A DNA stretch of 64,000 nucleotides from assembly GCA_001970955.1 (NCBI GenBank), contig MPUH01000173.1:1-64000 (forward strand). The letters run 5' to 3'. The notes beneath the pieces are model-generated. The model made no database searches and had not been told where the DNA came from. It worked only from the letters and a program-made list of their open reading frames with translations. The stretch is from Stentor coeruleus (lineage: Eukaryota > Ciliophora > Heterotrichea > Heterotrichida > Stentoridae). A program made the translations under genes and the position numbers. Positions 1 through 10,048 of the stretch are shown in pieces (positions within the stretch are counted from its first letter, which is position 1; each line of letters opens with the position of its first letter).

Positions 1-22
1 CTAACTAACTAACTAACTAACT
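1..22. repeat. short CTAA tandem repeat at the window edge
   Basis: About five and a half copies of the 4-mer CTAA open the window and end only a few bases before the RPC25 start codon. It resembles half of a heterotrich telomere unit (CCCTAACA as I recall it) but lacks the C run, so I do not call it a telomere. It may be a microsatellite in the 5' UTR or a contig-end artefact. Confidence 0.6.
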
Positions 23-27
23 TTATA

Positions 28-555
28 ATGTTTTTATTATATACAATTGAAACTAAAATTGATTGTCCACCAGAGAAGATCAGTATGAACTTTAGAGAGT
101 CTGTTCTTAACAAAGTTGACGAGTGTTTCGCGGGTAAAATCATCAAAAATGAAGGAATCTGTATATCTGTCTATGACATGAAAATTATCCAAACAACCTT
201 AGTCGAAGGGTATTTTCAAGCCCACGTAAGTCTTCGGCTTATAGTCTTTAAACCATTCATAGGTGAAATCCTAACAGGTAAAATAATAGAAAGTACTCAA
301 GAAGGTATTGAAGTTGACCTAATATTTGTCTCAGCATTTATTCCAGCAGGTTTCCTTAACGAGTCTTCAAGTTTCGATGAACTTGAAGGAGTTTTTGTCT
401 GGCACTATGAAGAAAACGACCTTTTTTACGACAAAGGCGAAGTTATAAGATTCAAAGTTAACGCTGTTATCCTTCCACAAGAAGAAGGTCAGAAAATCGA
501 AATCTTAGGAAAAGCTAATGAAGATGGTTTAGGACTTATAAAGTGGTGGTCTTAA
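28..555 (+). CDS. RPC25: RNA polymerase III subunit RPC25 (Rpc8/POLR3H-like)
   Basis: This 175-residue protein matches the small stalk subunit of RNA polymerase III, which pairs with RPC17 and acts in initiation of tRNA and 5S rRNA transcription in the nucleus. The N-terminal half (about residues 1-80) is the Rpb7-type N domain and starts MFLLYTIE, close to the MFVLVEM start typical of the family. The C-terminal half is the S1/OB fold, with GEVIRFKV and the end LGLIKWWS, like the LGLLSWW end of human RPC8. Those last motifs favour the Pol III paralogue over Pol II RPB7. The length fits the family. The ATG at 28 leaves almost no upstream sequence, so the promoter is outside the window. It ends with TAA and is convergent with the next gene. 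Confidence 0.88.
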   Translation: MFLLYTIETKIDCPPEKISMNFRESVLNKVDECFAGKIIKNEGICISVYDMKIIQTTLVEGYFQAHVSLRLIVFKPFIGEILTGKIIESTQEGIEVDLIFVSAFIPAGFLNESSSFDELEGVFVWHYEENDLFYDKGEVIRFKVNAVILPQEEGQKIEILGKANEDGLGLIKWWS

Positions 556-596
556 CACACATTAAAAAAACCTAAAATTCTCTAATACTTATTCTT

Positions 597-1529
597 CTAA
601 TCAGCTTTAGCGATTTTTTCATTAAGGTAATAACTAAGGGCATTATTGAACTTTTCAAAGAATTTTGCCCGATTCCCTGCAGTCCAACCATAATAAATCC
701 TATCCGGGTCTTCATAAGTTCCCATCAGACGATCCCAAACTGAAGTAAATTTCCCATAGTTCCTAAAACTCCCTTTACCTTTTTCATGATGAATTGTATG
801 ATGCGTGGCATATAAAAAAAGTTTACATGGCATAGCTGGGACATTATCATGTATAGAAACAGCCCATATAGTTGTTACTATAGAAAATGCTAAGAAAATA
901 TCATAGTGTATCGGGAAAATAAAACAGCTTGTAAATGTTGGTAATGCTTGTAAAAATGCATCTATCGGGTGAAATGCAAATCCTGCATATGGAGTTATAT
1001 CTATAGAACGATGATGGACTATATGTAATTTTAAATAAAGCCAACGGTATGTATGTAAAAATCTATGAGCCCAATATGTTAAAGTTTCATCCCAAATCAA
1101 ATGACAAATTATACTTATAGGGATAACCCAATAAGGTAATTCTGATAATTCAAAATAGATAAAAGAATATCTAGGGATAACCATTCTAAGTATAGAGACA
1201 AGAAAAGCTTCTATCCATATATTGATAAGAGACCATTTTATGTCGTGAGAAATTTTGAATCTGTTTGTTTTAAGTGTCGGAAGGTATTTTTCCTTGTTAA
1301 GCTTAAAGAAAAAGATGTAGCTAACTGTTGATAAGACTAAATAGAGTAGACTACCGAAGATTATTGTGTGGAAATAAATCACCAGGTACTCATTTAGTAA
1401 AGGATTTGAGATATATGAAGAGAAATTCAAAATTTTTCCTGCATGTGATGGATGGAGAGACTGCTGAGTTAGTCTTTGCTCTTGGTTTATTGAATATAAC
1501 CCAATATTAGTCAAGAAGATGCTTACCAT
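597..1529 (-). CDS. sterol C-5 desaturase-like membrane oxidase (ERG3/SC5D family)
   Basis: A 310-residue ER membrane di-iron enzyme of the fatty acid hydroxylase superfamily. Three histidine boxes are visible: HRFLH (about residue 157), HIVHH (about 168) and HHTIHH (about 242). The stretch FHPIDAFLQALP between boxes 2 and 3, and SIHDN before box 3, closely resemble lathosterol oxidase (ERG3/SC5D), which adds the C5-C6 double bond of sterols. Several hydrophobic segments precede and separate the boxes. The start at 1529 is preceded by an in-frame TAA, so it is secure. Sterol C-5 desaturation is known in ciliates such as Tetrahymena. A C-4 methyl oxidase is a less likely alternative because the boxes and linker fit ERG3 better. 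Confidence 0.82.
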   Translation of the reverse strand: MVSIFLTNIGLYSINQEQRLTQQSLHPSHAGKILNFSSYISNPLLNEYLVIYFHTIIFGSLLYLVLSTVSYIFFFKLNKEKYLPTLKTNRFKISHDIKWSLINIWIEAFLVSILRMVIPRYSFIYFELSELPYWVIPISIICHLIWDETLTYWAHRFLHTYRWLYLKLHIVHHRSIDITPYAGFAFHPIDAFLQALPTFTSCFIFPIHYDIFLAFSIVTTIWAVSIHDNVPAMPCKLFLYATHHTIHHEKGKGSFRNYGKFTSVWDRLMGTYEDPDRIYYGWTAGNRAKFFEKFNNALSYYLNEKIAKAD

Positions 1530-3203
1530 TTATATTAAGCTTTGATTCTCATGTTGTTTTAAATATTATAAGAATAATTATGACGATGTAATTATTTTAT
1601 AGTTTTTGTGGAAAATTATTATAGAAAAGATAAATTAGGATAGAGTTTTTTAGAATATAGATTATTTTTTGATGAGAAAAAAATGATTTATGCTGTTTGG
1701 TATTTGTATAGGATAGAACTAAATTAACTTAGGTTTTTTTGTGGTTTTTAATATGGTATAAAATATGTGAAAATATATTCATACAGATTTTTGCTTGTAA
1801 ATTGTGATTTTTTTTTTTGAGTTTTGAAGCATTTATATACTTATGAGTATTAAATTTGGTATTATAATTTAGAGGTTGAAAAAGTAGGAAGATTGTATAT
1901 AATTATGAAATTTTTTGAACTCACTAATCATTTTAATAAAATATGCTAGAGTTTTACTGTATGAAATTTTTTTTTCATCTTAAATGCTAAAAATTATGTT
2001 AAGAGAATGTTTATTTTAGAAAGGTAAGCAAAAATATCTAAAAAATAGGGAAAATTAAAACTAAGAGTTTAGTTGAATGTGTTGTTAGAAAATAAATATT
2101 TGTAATTTCTATTAACTTTGCCCATTGCAGTTATTTATTAGATAAATTCTGAAGGTAAACTAGATGCATATTAATAATCATGCGAAATCATACTATTCCT
2201 TTTATTGATGCTTATTTATTTCTAGGACTATAAATCATTGTCAAACTTTTATAGCATGCACACTTAATAATCAGCAAGTTTATATAATTTTCCAGTTATA
2301 ATAGTTATCTCTTTTTAGCTCTTGCTTTTAGTACTAAAAGCCTTACTTTATTATTTAAAAAAAGTATTTAAATGCCATTAATAAAAATATTGCAAAAATT
2401 GTATAAAAAAAATTGGATTGAATTATGTTGAAACTTTAAACTACAGAGCAAACTCTTTCCAGCCAAGAGTAGGTTTTTTTTGTGGACAAGGTCTAATAAT
2501 ATGATATTAGAAAATATAGAAAATAATAAAATATAACAGCATAAGATAATATTATCAAAGTAAATATGATTTTCAAACCTTTTTATGTACCCTTGAATTA
2601 AATTCTTATACTTGTAATAATCTTGATAATTTTATATATAAAATTATTTACAGAATATTTTTTTTATCTATTGTATTTGTTTTTAAAGGGTATGAAGAAA
2701 AATTTCTATCAAATTTTAAATTATCAAATCGGAAAAGTTTTTATTAATCTAAAAAAGGGTTAAGTTTGAGTAGTTTATGGATTAGTCATCTGAATAAAGC
2801 AATGCACTTTAAAAAGTATACCAATCTTTACTTTTAAATATTATTTTAGCAAAACACGTACTCAAATCTGTATTAAAACCTACCTAACTTAAATTTCTAA
2901 TTTGTAAATCACATCTTACATTCAATACTATCCAAAAAATATCTACTCTTTCGAAAATTTCATAAATCAGCCAAATACTAAGCATCATAAACCCCAAAAA
3001 ACTCATCTTCACCACTTTATCTTAACACAAATTTTTTTTTTTACAAAAAATACTATATACAAAAATATCTCTTATCAAAACACCTCAACTATTTAATCCA
3101 TAAAACCAAATTAATCCATAAAACCAAAACATTTTCATCTTACTTAATTTTCCCAAATACAAACACTAGCATATTTTCTAATCTAAACAAAAAGATTATA
3201 AAA
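1530..3203. other. AT-rich intergenic region
   Basis: About 1.7 kb between divergent genes, without a convincing reading frame, tRNA or longer repeat. A 17-18 bp direct duplication (ttaatccataaaacc motif) lies near 3095-3130. The first half is T/G-rich on the plus strand and the last 600 bp are A/C-rich, so each half matches the upstream side of the gene it adjoins. Confidence 0.6.
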
Positions 3204-3764
3204 ATGAACACCCTAGTTTCAAAAGAATACAAAATTGCAGTTCTCGGTTCTTCAAATGTAGGCAAAAGTTCTCTATGCCTTCAGTTTGCCCGTAACCAAT
3301 TCCCAGAAAACTATGAACCTGATGTTCCAGATTATTATCGTAAACATATAACCTTAGATGGTGAAAACACAATAGTCCATATAATTGACACAGCAGGTCA
3401 AGAAAAAGATATTATAGAATTTATATCTCAAGCACATGGATATTTAGTCGTTTTTGATATAACAAGGTCTAATTCTCTTATTGAAGCTGAGTATTATTAT
3501 CAGCTTATAAGAAAAACTAAGAATTGTTTAGAAATTCCTTTGGTTTTAGTAGGAAATAAATTGGATTCTAATAACTTCAGACAGGTTAGTCAGGAAAATG
3601 CTCAAAAAATTGCTAATCAGTGGAAATGCAAGTTTTATGAAGTTAGTGCAAAAAACAAAATCAACCTTGATTTGGTTTTTATTGAAGGGGCTAGGCTTAT
3701 TAGGCAAGAAATTACTAGGACCCGTAGTGGGGAAATAGCTTGTTGTAGATGTTGTGTTATGTAA
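3204..3764 (+). CDS. Ras-like small GTPase with atypical switch I, CAAX end
   Basis: A 186-residue Ras-family GTPase. Visible are the P-loop GSSNVGKSS (residues 15-23), the G3 motif DTAGQE, the G4 motif GNKLD and the G5 motif SAK. The tail ends CCRCCVM: the last four residues form a CAAX box for prenylation, with nearby cysteines available for palmitoylation, so it should sit on a membrane. Switch I reads YEPDVPDYYRK where Ras has YDPTIEDSYRK, so the usual magnesium-sensing threonine (Ras T35) is aspartate (D40). Switch II is about three residues shorter than in Ras. The catalytic glutamine (Ras Q61) is kept. This suggests unusual nucleotide switching or effector choice, which is inference. 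Ras/Rap/Rheb-like is the safest class; the RYRK-type effector loop does not look like Rab. Confidence 0.85.
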   Translation: MNTLVSKEYKIAVLGSSNVGKSSLCLQFARNQFPENYEPDVPDYYRKHITLDGENTIVHIIDTAGQEKDIIEFISQAHGYLVVFDITRSNSLIEAEYYYQLIRKTKNCLEIPLVLVGNKLDSNNFRQVSQENAQKIANQWKCKFYEVSAKNKINLDLVFIEGARLIRQEITRTRSGEIACCRCCVM

Positions 3765-3935
3765 TATGCTAAGATGTTGAGGATTAGTTTTGTTACTTTT
3801 AGTGATAGGTTTTGTTTTACTTAGGATATGATTTTGGTTTAAGGATTAGGAATTTATGATTTTGGGTTTGGTGATACTGTAGGTTTTTTATGCTTTACAT
3901 GAATTATTATTTTATCTAAATTTCTATCATAATCA

Positions 3936-5045
3936 TTATACATCTTCTTTTCTCTTTATTAATTTCCCATTTTTCCATATTCCAGAGCGTACATTATCTT
4001 TAAAACTCAAGGTTCCTTCACCATTTTGTTTTCCTTCAAACCAGTAGCCTTCATACCTTTTCCCATCAGGCCAAGAAAATACACCCCATCCATGCTTTTG
4101 GTCATTAAAATAGTCGCCTTCATAAGTTTTTCCATCATTCCATTTAAAAATTCCTTTTCCATTCATTTTATTTTCTTTCCACTCCCCTTCATATTCACGA
4201 TTTATCCATACATATTTTCCTTTACCATGAATATGATCATTTAAAAATTCTCCAATATAATAACTTCCATCAGTCCAACAAAATTTACCATACCCATTTT
4301 TCAAACCATTTTTATAACTTCCTTCAAAACGAGATCCATCACCCCATACTTCAATGCCTTTCCCATCTTGCATATCTTCTTTCCACTCTCCTTCATAAGA
4401 ATTATTGCTAGAATACAATATTTTTCCATTCCCATGTATTTTCCCATTTACCCATTCACCTACATAAACATCAGCTTTTGGGCTTATTCTTCTTCCATAT
4501 CCACACATCATACCTTCCTTCCAAATCCCTTCATATATACTTCCATCATTATAAAACATTGTCCCTTTTCCTTCTGGGCACCCAATATCATTCCATTCCC
4601 CACAATAAACGCTTCCATCTTTCAAAACATAAAGATTTGATGTATTTCCCACAACAGGCATATCAATTTTCAAAGGACCAAGAGCAAAATATGCTTGTTT
4701 AGCTTCACTACTTACTATTAAAATCGCTTCTTCAGGGATTTTTTTATCAAGATTCAATACTTTTTGTTTATTTTCAAAAGCTCTCCGTGCATAGATTCCA
4801 CGAAATAAAGCTTGAACTTGGATCATTTGACAAAGTTGTTCTTGAGATGTATCTTCACCTGGAACATTTGTTTTCAAACTTTGAGGAGCTTCTGAAGGTT
4901 CTTTATCTAAATGGTCTGAAGAATGATGAAGTCGATATTCTTGTATATTATTTGGTTGATTTAATATATTATTTGTGGGAATCAGATCTTGGGTTATTTC
5001 ATTGGCTGGCTCATTTTTGGCATGCATGCAATTGCAGCTACCCAT
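3936..5045 (-). CDS. MORN-repeat protein with IQ motif and acylation signal
   Basis: A 369-residue protein starting MGSCNCM, a consensus for N-myristoylation at Gly2 with palmitoylation at Cys4 and Cys6, so it is probably attached to a membrane. An IQ-like motif (QVQALFRGIYARRAFE, about residues 78-93) could bind calmodulin or centrin. From about residue 145 to 355 there are nine MORN repeats of roughly 23 residues, each of the YEGxWxxGxxxGxGxxxxxDG type. MORN arrays bind phospholipids or scaffold membrane-cortex contacts in protists. The exact role cannot be told from sequence; a cortical or ciliary scaffold is a reasonable guess. The gene has no intron and is convergent with the Ras-like gene, about 170 bp apart. 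Confidence 0.87.
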   Translation of the reverse strand: MGSCNCMHAKNEPANEITQDLIPTNNILNQPNNIQEYRLHHSSDHLDKEPSEAPQSLKTNVPGEDTSQEQLCQMIQVQALFRGIYARRAFENKQKVLNLDKKIPEEAILIVSSEAKQAYFALGPLKIDMPVVGNTSNLYVLKDGSVYCGEWNDIGCPEGKGTMFYNDGSIYEGIWKEGMMCGYGRRISPKADVYVGEWVNGKIHGNGKILYSSNNSYEGEWKEDMQDGKGIEVWGDGSRFEGSYKNGLKNGYGKFCWTDGSYYIGEFLNDHIHGKGKYVWINREYEGEWKENKMNGKGIFKWNDGKTYEGDYFNDQKHGWGVFSWPDGKRYEGYWFEGKQNGEGTLSFKDNVRSGIWKNGKLIKRKEDV

Positions 5046-6186
5046 TATAAAATTATTATAAGTTAAAATAGTTATTAGAAGTGGTTTATATGGGAAATAC
5101 TAGAAAGTGAGATTTTGATGATTGTTGTGTTGATAGAGTTTAGAGGATGTAGATAATATTATGGGTTTTGGGAAGATGTGGTTTAGTGAAGTAAGATATT
5201 AATTATGTGAAATACAGATGGAGGATATTGAAATTTTACTGTCGGAGGGTGAAGTAAAAAACATAGAAAATTTATATATCTGAGTGCATCCTATCTGAAA
5301 TTTCAAAAAATGCTTTATTTCCTTCTTTTCATCAACAAACCTGTTCTGATGATAAAATTGTAAAAATCAATTGTAACTAGAGGAATTATGTTAAGAGAGA
5401 AAATCCTAGAAGGGTTTTATGTATTAAAAACTCAGGTATGCTGAAGTGTTTTTATTGTGATAATAATCAACAGAAATTCAGAAGGCAGATACTTTTGGAA
5501 TACAAATAGTATTTGAGATTCTTTAGTAATACGAATGTTAGTATCTGTGGTTAATTTATTGTTATCAATAAATTATAGATATAGGAAAGAAAAATTCTGT
5601 GGCACTTCACAATATCAGAATAGAAAATTATGAAAAGGGTCAAATTTACGCTAACTATGATAATTAGTGACTATAAAAGAGCATGGGTGAAGTTGATAAA
5701 TTTAACTAGAGTTTGTATATTATTTATTCCTCATAGATTCAAGAAATGGTTGAAATGTTTTCTTGTCAGTTTATTTAAGGTTCCTCTCAGTAATTCCTTT
5801 GTATTATTTAAAAAACTTCAGAGAAGTGAATAATTAATTCAATTAAAATACTGAAAATTTAGATGAAATAGTCAAGAAATTAGTCAATTTGAAGGACAAA
5901 ACCCTGAAATTATTCTAATGTAAATTAACATAAAATGCATCATAATAAAAACAGCATCATTGTTTAATCAAGCTTAAGTTTATACTCGACAAAATTTTCA
6001 ATATCCTCAGTCCTTAAAATAACTATAAAAGTTATGATTTAACTAATAAAACCCTTTTATAAAAATACCTTATTCTAAGCCAATCTCACTTATAAAACCC
6101 TTCAAAAATCTCAATATAGCAACTTTTACATATCAGCACAACACCCAAAAAAGTTAAAAACTTAGCAAATTATTCATCATATAATA
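5046..6186. other. AT-rich intergenic region between divergent genes
   Basis: About 1.1 kb without a convincing gene. A 67-codon frame at 5630-5833 starts with ATG, but its composition looks random and I reject it. The strand bias flips near 5860 from G/T-rich to A/C-rich, consistent with two divergent promoter regions. Confidence 0.55.
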
Positions 6187-7593
6187 ATGGCTGACTCTCC
6201 TCTTATAACTGCTGAGCTTCGAGAATACATTCAAAGATTTAAAATTGAAGAAGTAGTCACATCAGCTATAAATAGCCTTGCACACAAGCTTCCAGGCGAT
6301 CCTTTTACTTTTTTAGCAGGTTTTTTCGCAGATCTCAGTGAAGAACCTCCAAGTGTCTCAGAAATCAGAGCTCGTGAAATTCTCTTAGAAACTCGTCCAA
6401 GTCTTGAAGTTATCATCGAATGTCAAAGCAAAGGCCAAGTCTTCCCCGCTCCACCTTTTGTGTTTTCCCCAGGACAAGATGAAGGAAATTATACTCTTGA
6501 TAATGATCGAATGGATGGTAAAGGTATGAGAAATGCTGCAAGAATAGCTGAAAATTTAAAATCAATATTATATGAACAAGATATCGCAAATCAAAGGAAA
6601 ATCGATAATTTACTAAGTAAAGAACCAGGAATTACAAGTAATGTTTTAGTATCAGTTTCTTTTTCTTGTGCTGTAGCTGCAGCTTTTTTCAAAAAAGTTC
6701 CAGTTTATAAGCATATATTTGAAAAATACACAAGACGTGAATGGGATACTGGACCTTTCCCAAAACTTATGCTTCCATTGCTTTTTACAGGAAAATCTAA
6801 TGGTTCTAAAGTTAAATTTTCAAGGTTTATTATATATGAAGCCCATGCTGAAAAAATATCACCCCATGCTTTAATGGATGGGACTAAAAAAATATATGAA
6901 ACAGTTAGGAAAATTTTAGCTTCAGGAAAAGGTGGAGAAGCAGGACTTAGACCTTCACATTCGGGATTTATACCTTTAGCTGAAAATATTAATGAATGTT
7001 TGAAAATAATTGAAGATACTATGAATCAAAGTGGATTTAATCTTGGAGAGGATTTTTTAGTTGCTATTGATTGTAATGCGGAAGAATATTATTTGAAGGA
7101 TTTGCAAAAATATGAAATGGATGGGTTTAAAGCACCTCCTGATGTTACCCAGTTGACTGAATTTTATGCTAAGCTTGTGAATGATAAAGCATATATTGGA
7201 ATGCTTATTGATCCTTTTGTTGCTGAAGATCTGAATAGTTGGAAAAACTTAGCTGCTAGGGTGCCAAATAAACGTTTGGCCAGTGTGAAAATGGGTAAGG
7301 ATATTGAAAAACTTAGAGCACATGCGGAGAATGAAGAAACCAAAGCTGAGCTTTGGCTGCCTTCAGCTGTAGCTTTTCATTATTCTTACCAAGTTACGAA
7401 TATTATTGATCTCGCAAAAGTTCTTACGAAAAATAACTGCAACATGATTATTACAGAACACCCGTTTGAGAGTTTAGATACTACGCTTATTGACTTGGCA
7501 GTAGGACTTAAAGCTGAGTTTTTACAAATGAGTGCTCCTATTAAAAGTCCAGCTTTTGCTAAGTTTAACAGAATAATCCAACTGAGAACATAA
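6187..7593 (+). CDS. enolase-4-like protein with docking domain, probably catalytically dead
   Basis: A 468-residue protein. Residues about 10-52 resemble an RIIa/DPY-30-type dimerisation and docking domain (LREYIQRFKIEEVV, then KLPGDPFTFLAGFFADL). The rest is an enolase fold: VAIDCNAEEYY (about 291-301) matches the Mg-binding GMD region, EHPFESLDT (about 425) matches the SHRSGETED region, and SAPIKSPAFAKFN matches TGAPCRSERLAKYN. Key residues are altered: the Mg-ligand Glu of the EDP motif is Ile (LIDPF, about 340), the third Mg ligand and the catalytic base Lys have no clear match, and the C-terminal active-site Lys is Met (FLQMSAP). This architecture is that of vertebrate ENO4, a sperm-tail protein, so a ciliary structural role is likely. 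That role is inference. Confidence 0.82.
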   Translation: MADSPLITAELREYIQRFKIEEVVTSAINSLAHKLPGDPFTFLAGFFADLSEEPPSVSEIRAREILLETRPSLEVIIECQSKGQVFPAPPFVFSPGQDEGNYTLDNDRMDGKGMRNAARIAENLKSILYEQDIANQRKIDNLLSKEPGITSNVLVSVSFSCAVAAAFFKKVPVYKHIFEKYTRREWDTGPFPKLMLPLLFTGKSNGSKVKFSRFIIYEAHAEKISPHALMDGTKKIYETVRKILASGKGGEAGLRPSHSGFIPLAENINECLKIIEDTMNQSGFNLGEDFLVAIDCNAEEYYLKDLQKYEMDGFKAPPDVTQLTEFYAKLVNDKAYIGMLIDPFVAEDLNSWKNLAARVPNKRLASVKMGKDIEKLRAHAENEETKAELWLPSAVAFHYSYQVTNIIDLAKVLTKNNCNMIITEHPFESLDTTLIDLAVGLKAEFLQMSAPIKSPAFAKFNRIIQLRT

Positions 7594-7665
7594 ATAAGCA
7601 ATCATATCTTCAAATAAATTTTAAATATGCAGTAGTTTTCTGAATTTTTATATAGATAATAATTA

Positions 7666-8310
7666 ATGGATTCAAAAACAAAAAATATTACCGGCGCACA
7701 GCATGTTAGTTATGAAGATGTGCTACTGTTAATAAAAAATTCAGGTATTGTATCAAAAGATAATGAAAAATGCTCGATTTGTTTATATGAGTTTGAAAGA
7801 GGAGATAAAAATATAGTTCTTTTAAGTGATTGTATAGGACATTTTTTCCATGATGAATGCATTTCTAATTGTAGACAAGGAAAAGAGTTTGTAAAATGTC
7901 CTAATTGTATGAAAGTATATGGAGTTCAAACAGGAAATATGCCATCAGGGACAATGACTGTCACTAAGAGATCGGGGAAAATTCCAGGTTTTAATTGTAA
8001 TCATTATTTTGAAATTGGCTATAATATACAAGGAACAAGTGTAGGTAATACATATTATCCTGGAACTTCAAGAACAGCTTATCTTCCAGATACCCCTGAA
8101 GGTAATCGTGCTTTAACCCTTCTTACAACAGCATTCCATCGTGGTCTAACTTTTGTCCCTGGAACATCTATTACTAATGGATCAAATGGAGTAATTTGGG
8201 CAATTCATCATAAAACTAGCCTTAGTCGTGGAGAATATGGATATCCAGATCCAACATATTTACAAAGACTTACTGAAGAACTCCAGGCAAGAGGAGTGAA
8301 ATTTAATTGA
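7666..8310 (+). CDS. Deltex-type E3 ubiquitin ligase (RING plus DTC)
   Basis: A 214-residue protein made almost only of the catalytic half of Deltex ligases. A RING occupies about residues 38-82 (CSICLYEF, then a His/Cys cluster HFFHDEC, and CPNC). The Deltex C-terminal domain follows directly, beginning YGVQTGNMPSGTM and including the hallmarks YLPDTPEGNRAL, FVPGTSITNG, VIWAIHHKTS and GYPDPTYLQRL. In animals this pair ubiquitinates ADP-ribosylated targets. The protein lacks the WWE or other substrate domains of longer family members. It ends with TGA, evidence that TGA is a stop in this organism. It lies 72 bp after the enolase-like gene on the same strand. A macro-domain gene occurs elsewhere in the window (34264-34944), but nothing links the two. 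Confidence 0.9.
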   Translation: MDSKTKNITGAQHVSYEDVLLLIKNSGIVSKDNEKCSICLYEFERGDKNIVLLSDCIGHFFHDECISNCRQGKEFVKCPNCMKVYGVQTGNMPSGTMTVTKRSGKIPGFNCNHYFEIGYNIQGTSVGNTYYPGTSRTAYLPDTPEGNRALTLLTTAFHRGLTFVPGTSITNGSNGVIWAIHHKTSLSRGEYGYPDPTYLQRLTEELQARGVKFN

Positions 8311-8470
8311 TTATCTCTAAAATTATTATAAAAATTAAGTTGTTTACACTTATTAGAGTAGTTATGTATGGTTTAATGCTTTTGAATTTATTAAAAGCTG
8401 ATTATGAGTAAGATATTTTTAAAGATAATGTTTTTTTATATAGTTATACTAAAATAATAAGTATTTACAA

Positions 8471-10048
8471 TTACAAAGTTGTTGAGATTTCAAGTAAATA
8501 ATAAGTTGCAGTGACGTGATTTATTTCTCTAAATTTAAGACTTTGGTAAACATAGTCTACTGGCAATCCCAGCTGTTTCATCTTAGCCAAAATTTCTTTT
8601 TCAGTAGCTTTACGATACGAGCACAAAAGTCCTCCAAGAAACCTCGGCATAACTGAATCTTCAAAAATTGACTCATTTCCTGAGTCTTGAAACCAAGGAT
8701 GAAGTTTCATTTCCTCTAAAGATATGCGCATTTGTGGTATAGGGTTAAGCATCCTCCTAATTAAATCTTGAGCTTTCAAAGATATCCCATCAGGCATTTC
8801 ATACTTACACCTTAAAATCAATTTATGTAATTCAGGTAGTGACTTAGCTCTAAAAGGAACAGTTCCATAAAGTATAGCATAAAGTAAAACTCCCATACTC
8901 CAAATATCTACATAAAAAGGTTCATATCCTCTATCAGCAACAATTTCAGGTGCTAAATAAGCAGGTGTTCCACATTGATCATAGATTTTTTCCCCTGGTT
9001 TAACACTTCGACTAACCCCAAAATCACAAAGTTTTACACAAGTGAAATCAGTTGTTATAAGAATATTATCAAGTTTAATATCTCGATGGATTATATTTTT
9101 CATATGACATGCTTGTATTGCTTCTATAACTTGACTAAATATATGTTTTCCTTCAATTTCTGTTAGATTTTCACGTGTTTTAACTAATTGGAGTAAATCC
9201 CCACCACCTGAGTATTCCATAACAATCATTAGGTGTTTTGATGATTCAAAAACTTCTAAGAGACGGATGACATTTTGATGATTAATTTTTTTCATTACAT
9301 AAACTTCTTGAAATACTTTACGTCGAGTTCTTTCATCTTGGATTATTGATTTGTCAATAGTTTTTATAGCAACTTTTAACCCTGTTATTCGATGTAGTCC
9401 AAGATATACTTTTCCAAATGCCCCTTTTCCTAACTGTTTGCCTATTAAATAAAAACTTGTGTTTGTTGGTATTATGTTTCCAGTTTTGATTGAGTTTTGT
9501 ATTGCGTAAAGGATTTTTTCTTTTTTAGTCTGTTCTTCTTGTCCTTTTCTTGCAGTCTCTAAATCACTTGAAGACACTAAGCTTTTAGCACTTTCTGTTG
9601 TTTTTTGGTCGTTTTTCAGAGTTTTCTCTTGAGACACTGAGTTTTTTTTAATTTTTATAATCCTTTCAGTTTCTAAAGAAGGCCGACTTACAACTGGGCT
9701 GACAATATTAGATGAAGCTCTTCGATGAGGAGTTTTTTTTTCCTCCCGGGTTCTTGAAGAATGTCTTGGCTCTTGAGGAGAATTTTGCCTAGACCCTGCG
9801 GCTAGATATTTAGCAAGCATTTCTCTATATTTAGGTTCTAAAAACTATATAGATCATACCTGAGCTTGAGAAAAAATGTTGATGTTGGATTGAGAGCTTT
9901 TATTTGAATTAGATGAAGGTTTATAGTTTTCTGGTGAGGATACTCGAGTTTTACTTTTAGGTTTTTGGATTATAATAAAATCCTTTGAAGGCTTTCGGCT
10001 TTGTTCTTGCTTTTTTGTACGCGGGGGAGAAACTTTGCAATCACCCAT
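8471..10048 (-). CDS. CAMK/SNF1-like serine/threonine kinase, one 15-nt intron
   Basis: Exons are 10048-9860 and 9844-8471; the 15-nt intron at 9845-9859 reads GTATGATCTATATAG on the coding strand. The spliced product has 520 residues. A basic, Ser-rich N-terminus (about 1-190) is followed by a complete kinase domain (about 194-450): GKGAFGKVY, AIKTIDK, HRDIKLDN, DFGVSRS, GTPAYLAPEI. The domain pattern fits the CAMK-like group that includes SNF1/AMPK and NIM1. The C-terminal 60 residues (EKEILAKMKQLG, then a short helical stretch) look like the UBA-type autoinhibitory domain of AMPK-related kinases. The substrate is unknown. Without splicing the kinase frame would start at an internal Met; the intron joins it to an N-terminal exon beginning MGDCKV. 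Confidence 0.87.
9845..9859 (-). other. 15-nt intron (kinase gene)
   Basis: Coding-strand sequence GTATGATCTATATAG. Removing it fuses two in-frame exons. It carries an A six bases from its 3' end, as do all other introns found here. Confidence 0.9.

Noticed and set aside
1328-1510. 60-codon plus-strand frame
   Set aside because: Lies entirely antisense to the sterol desaturase-like gene.
5630-5833. 67-codon frame with ATG
   Set aside because: Isolated in AT-rich DNA, no recognisable motif, composition like chance, no intron that extends it.
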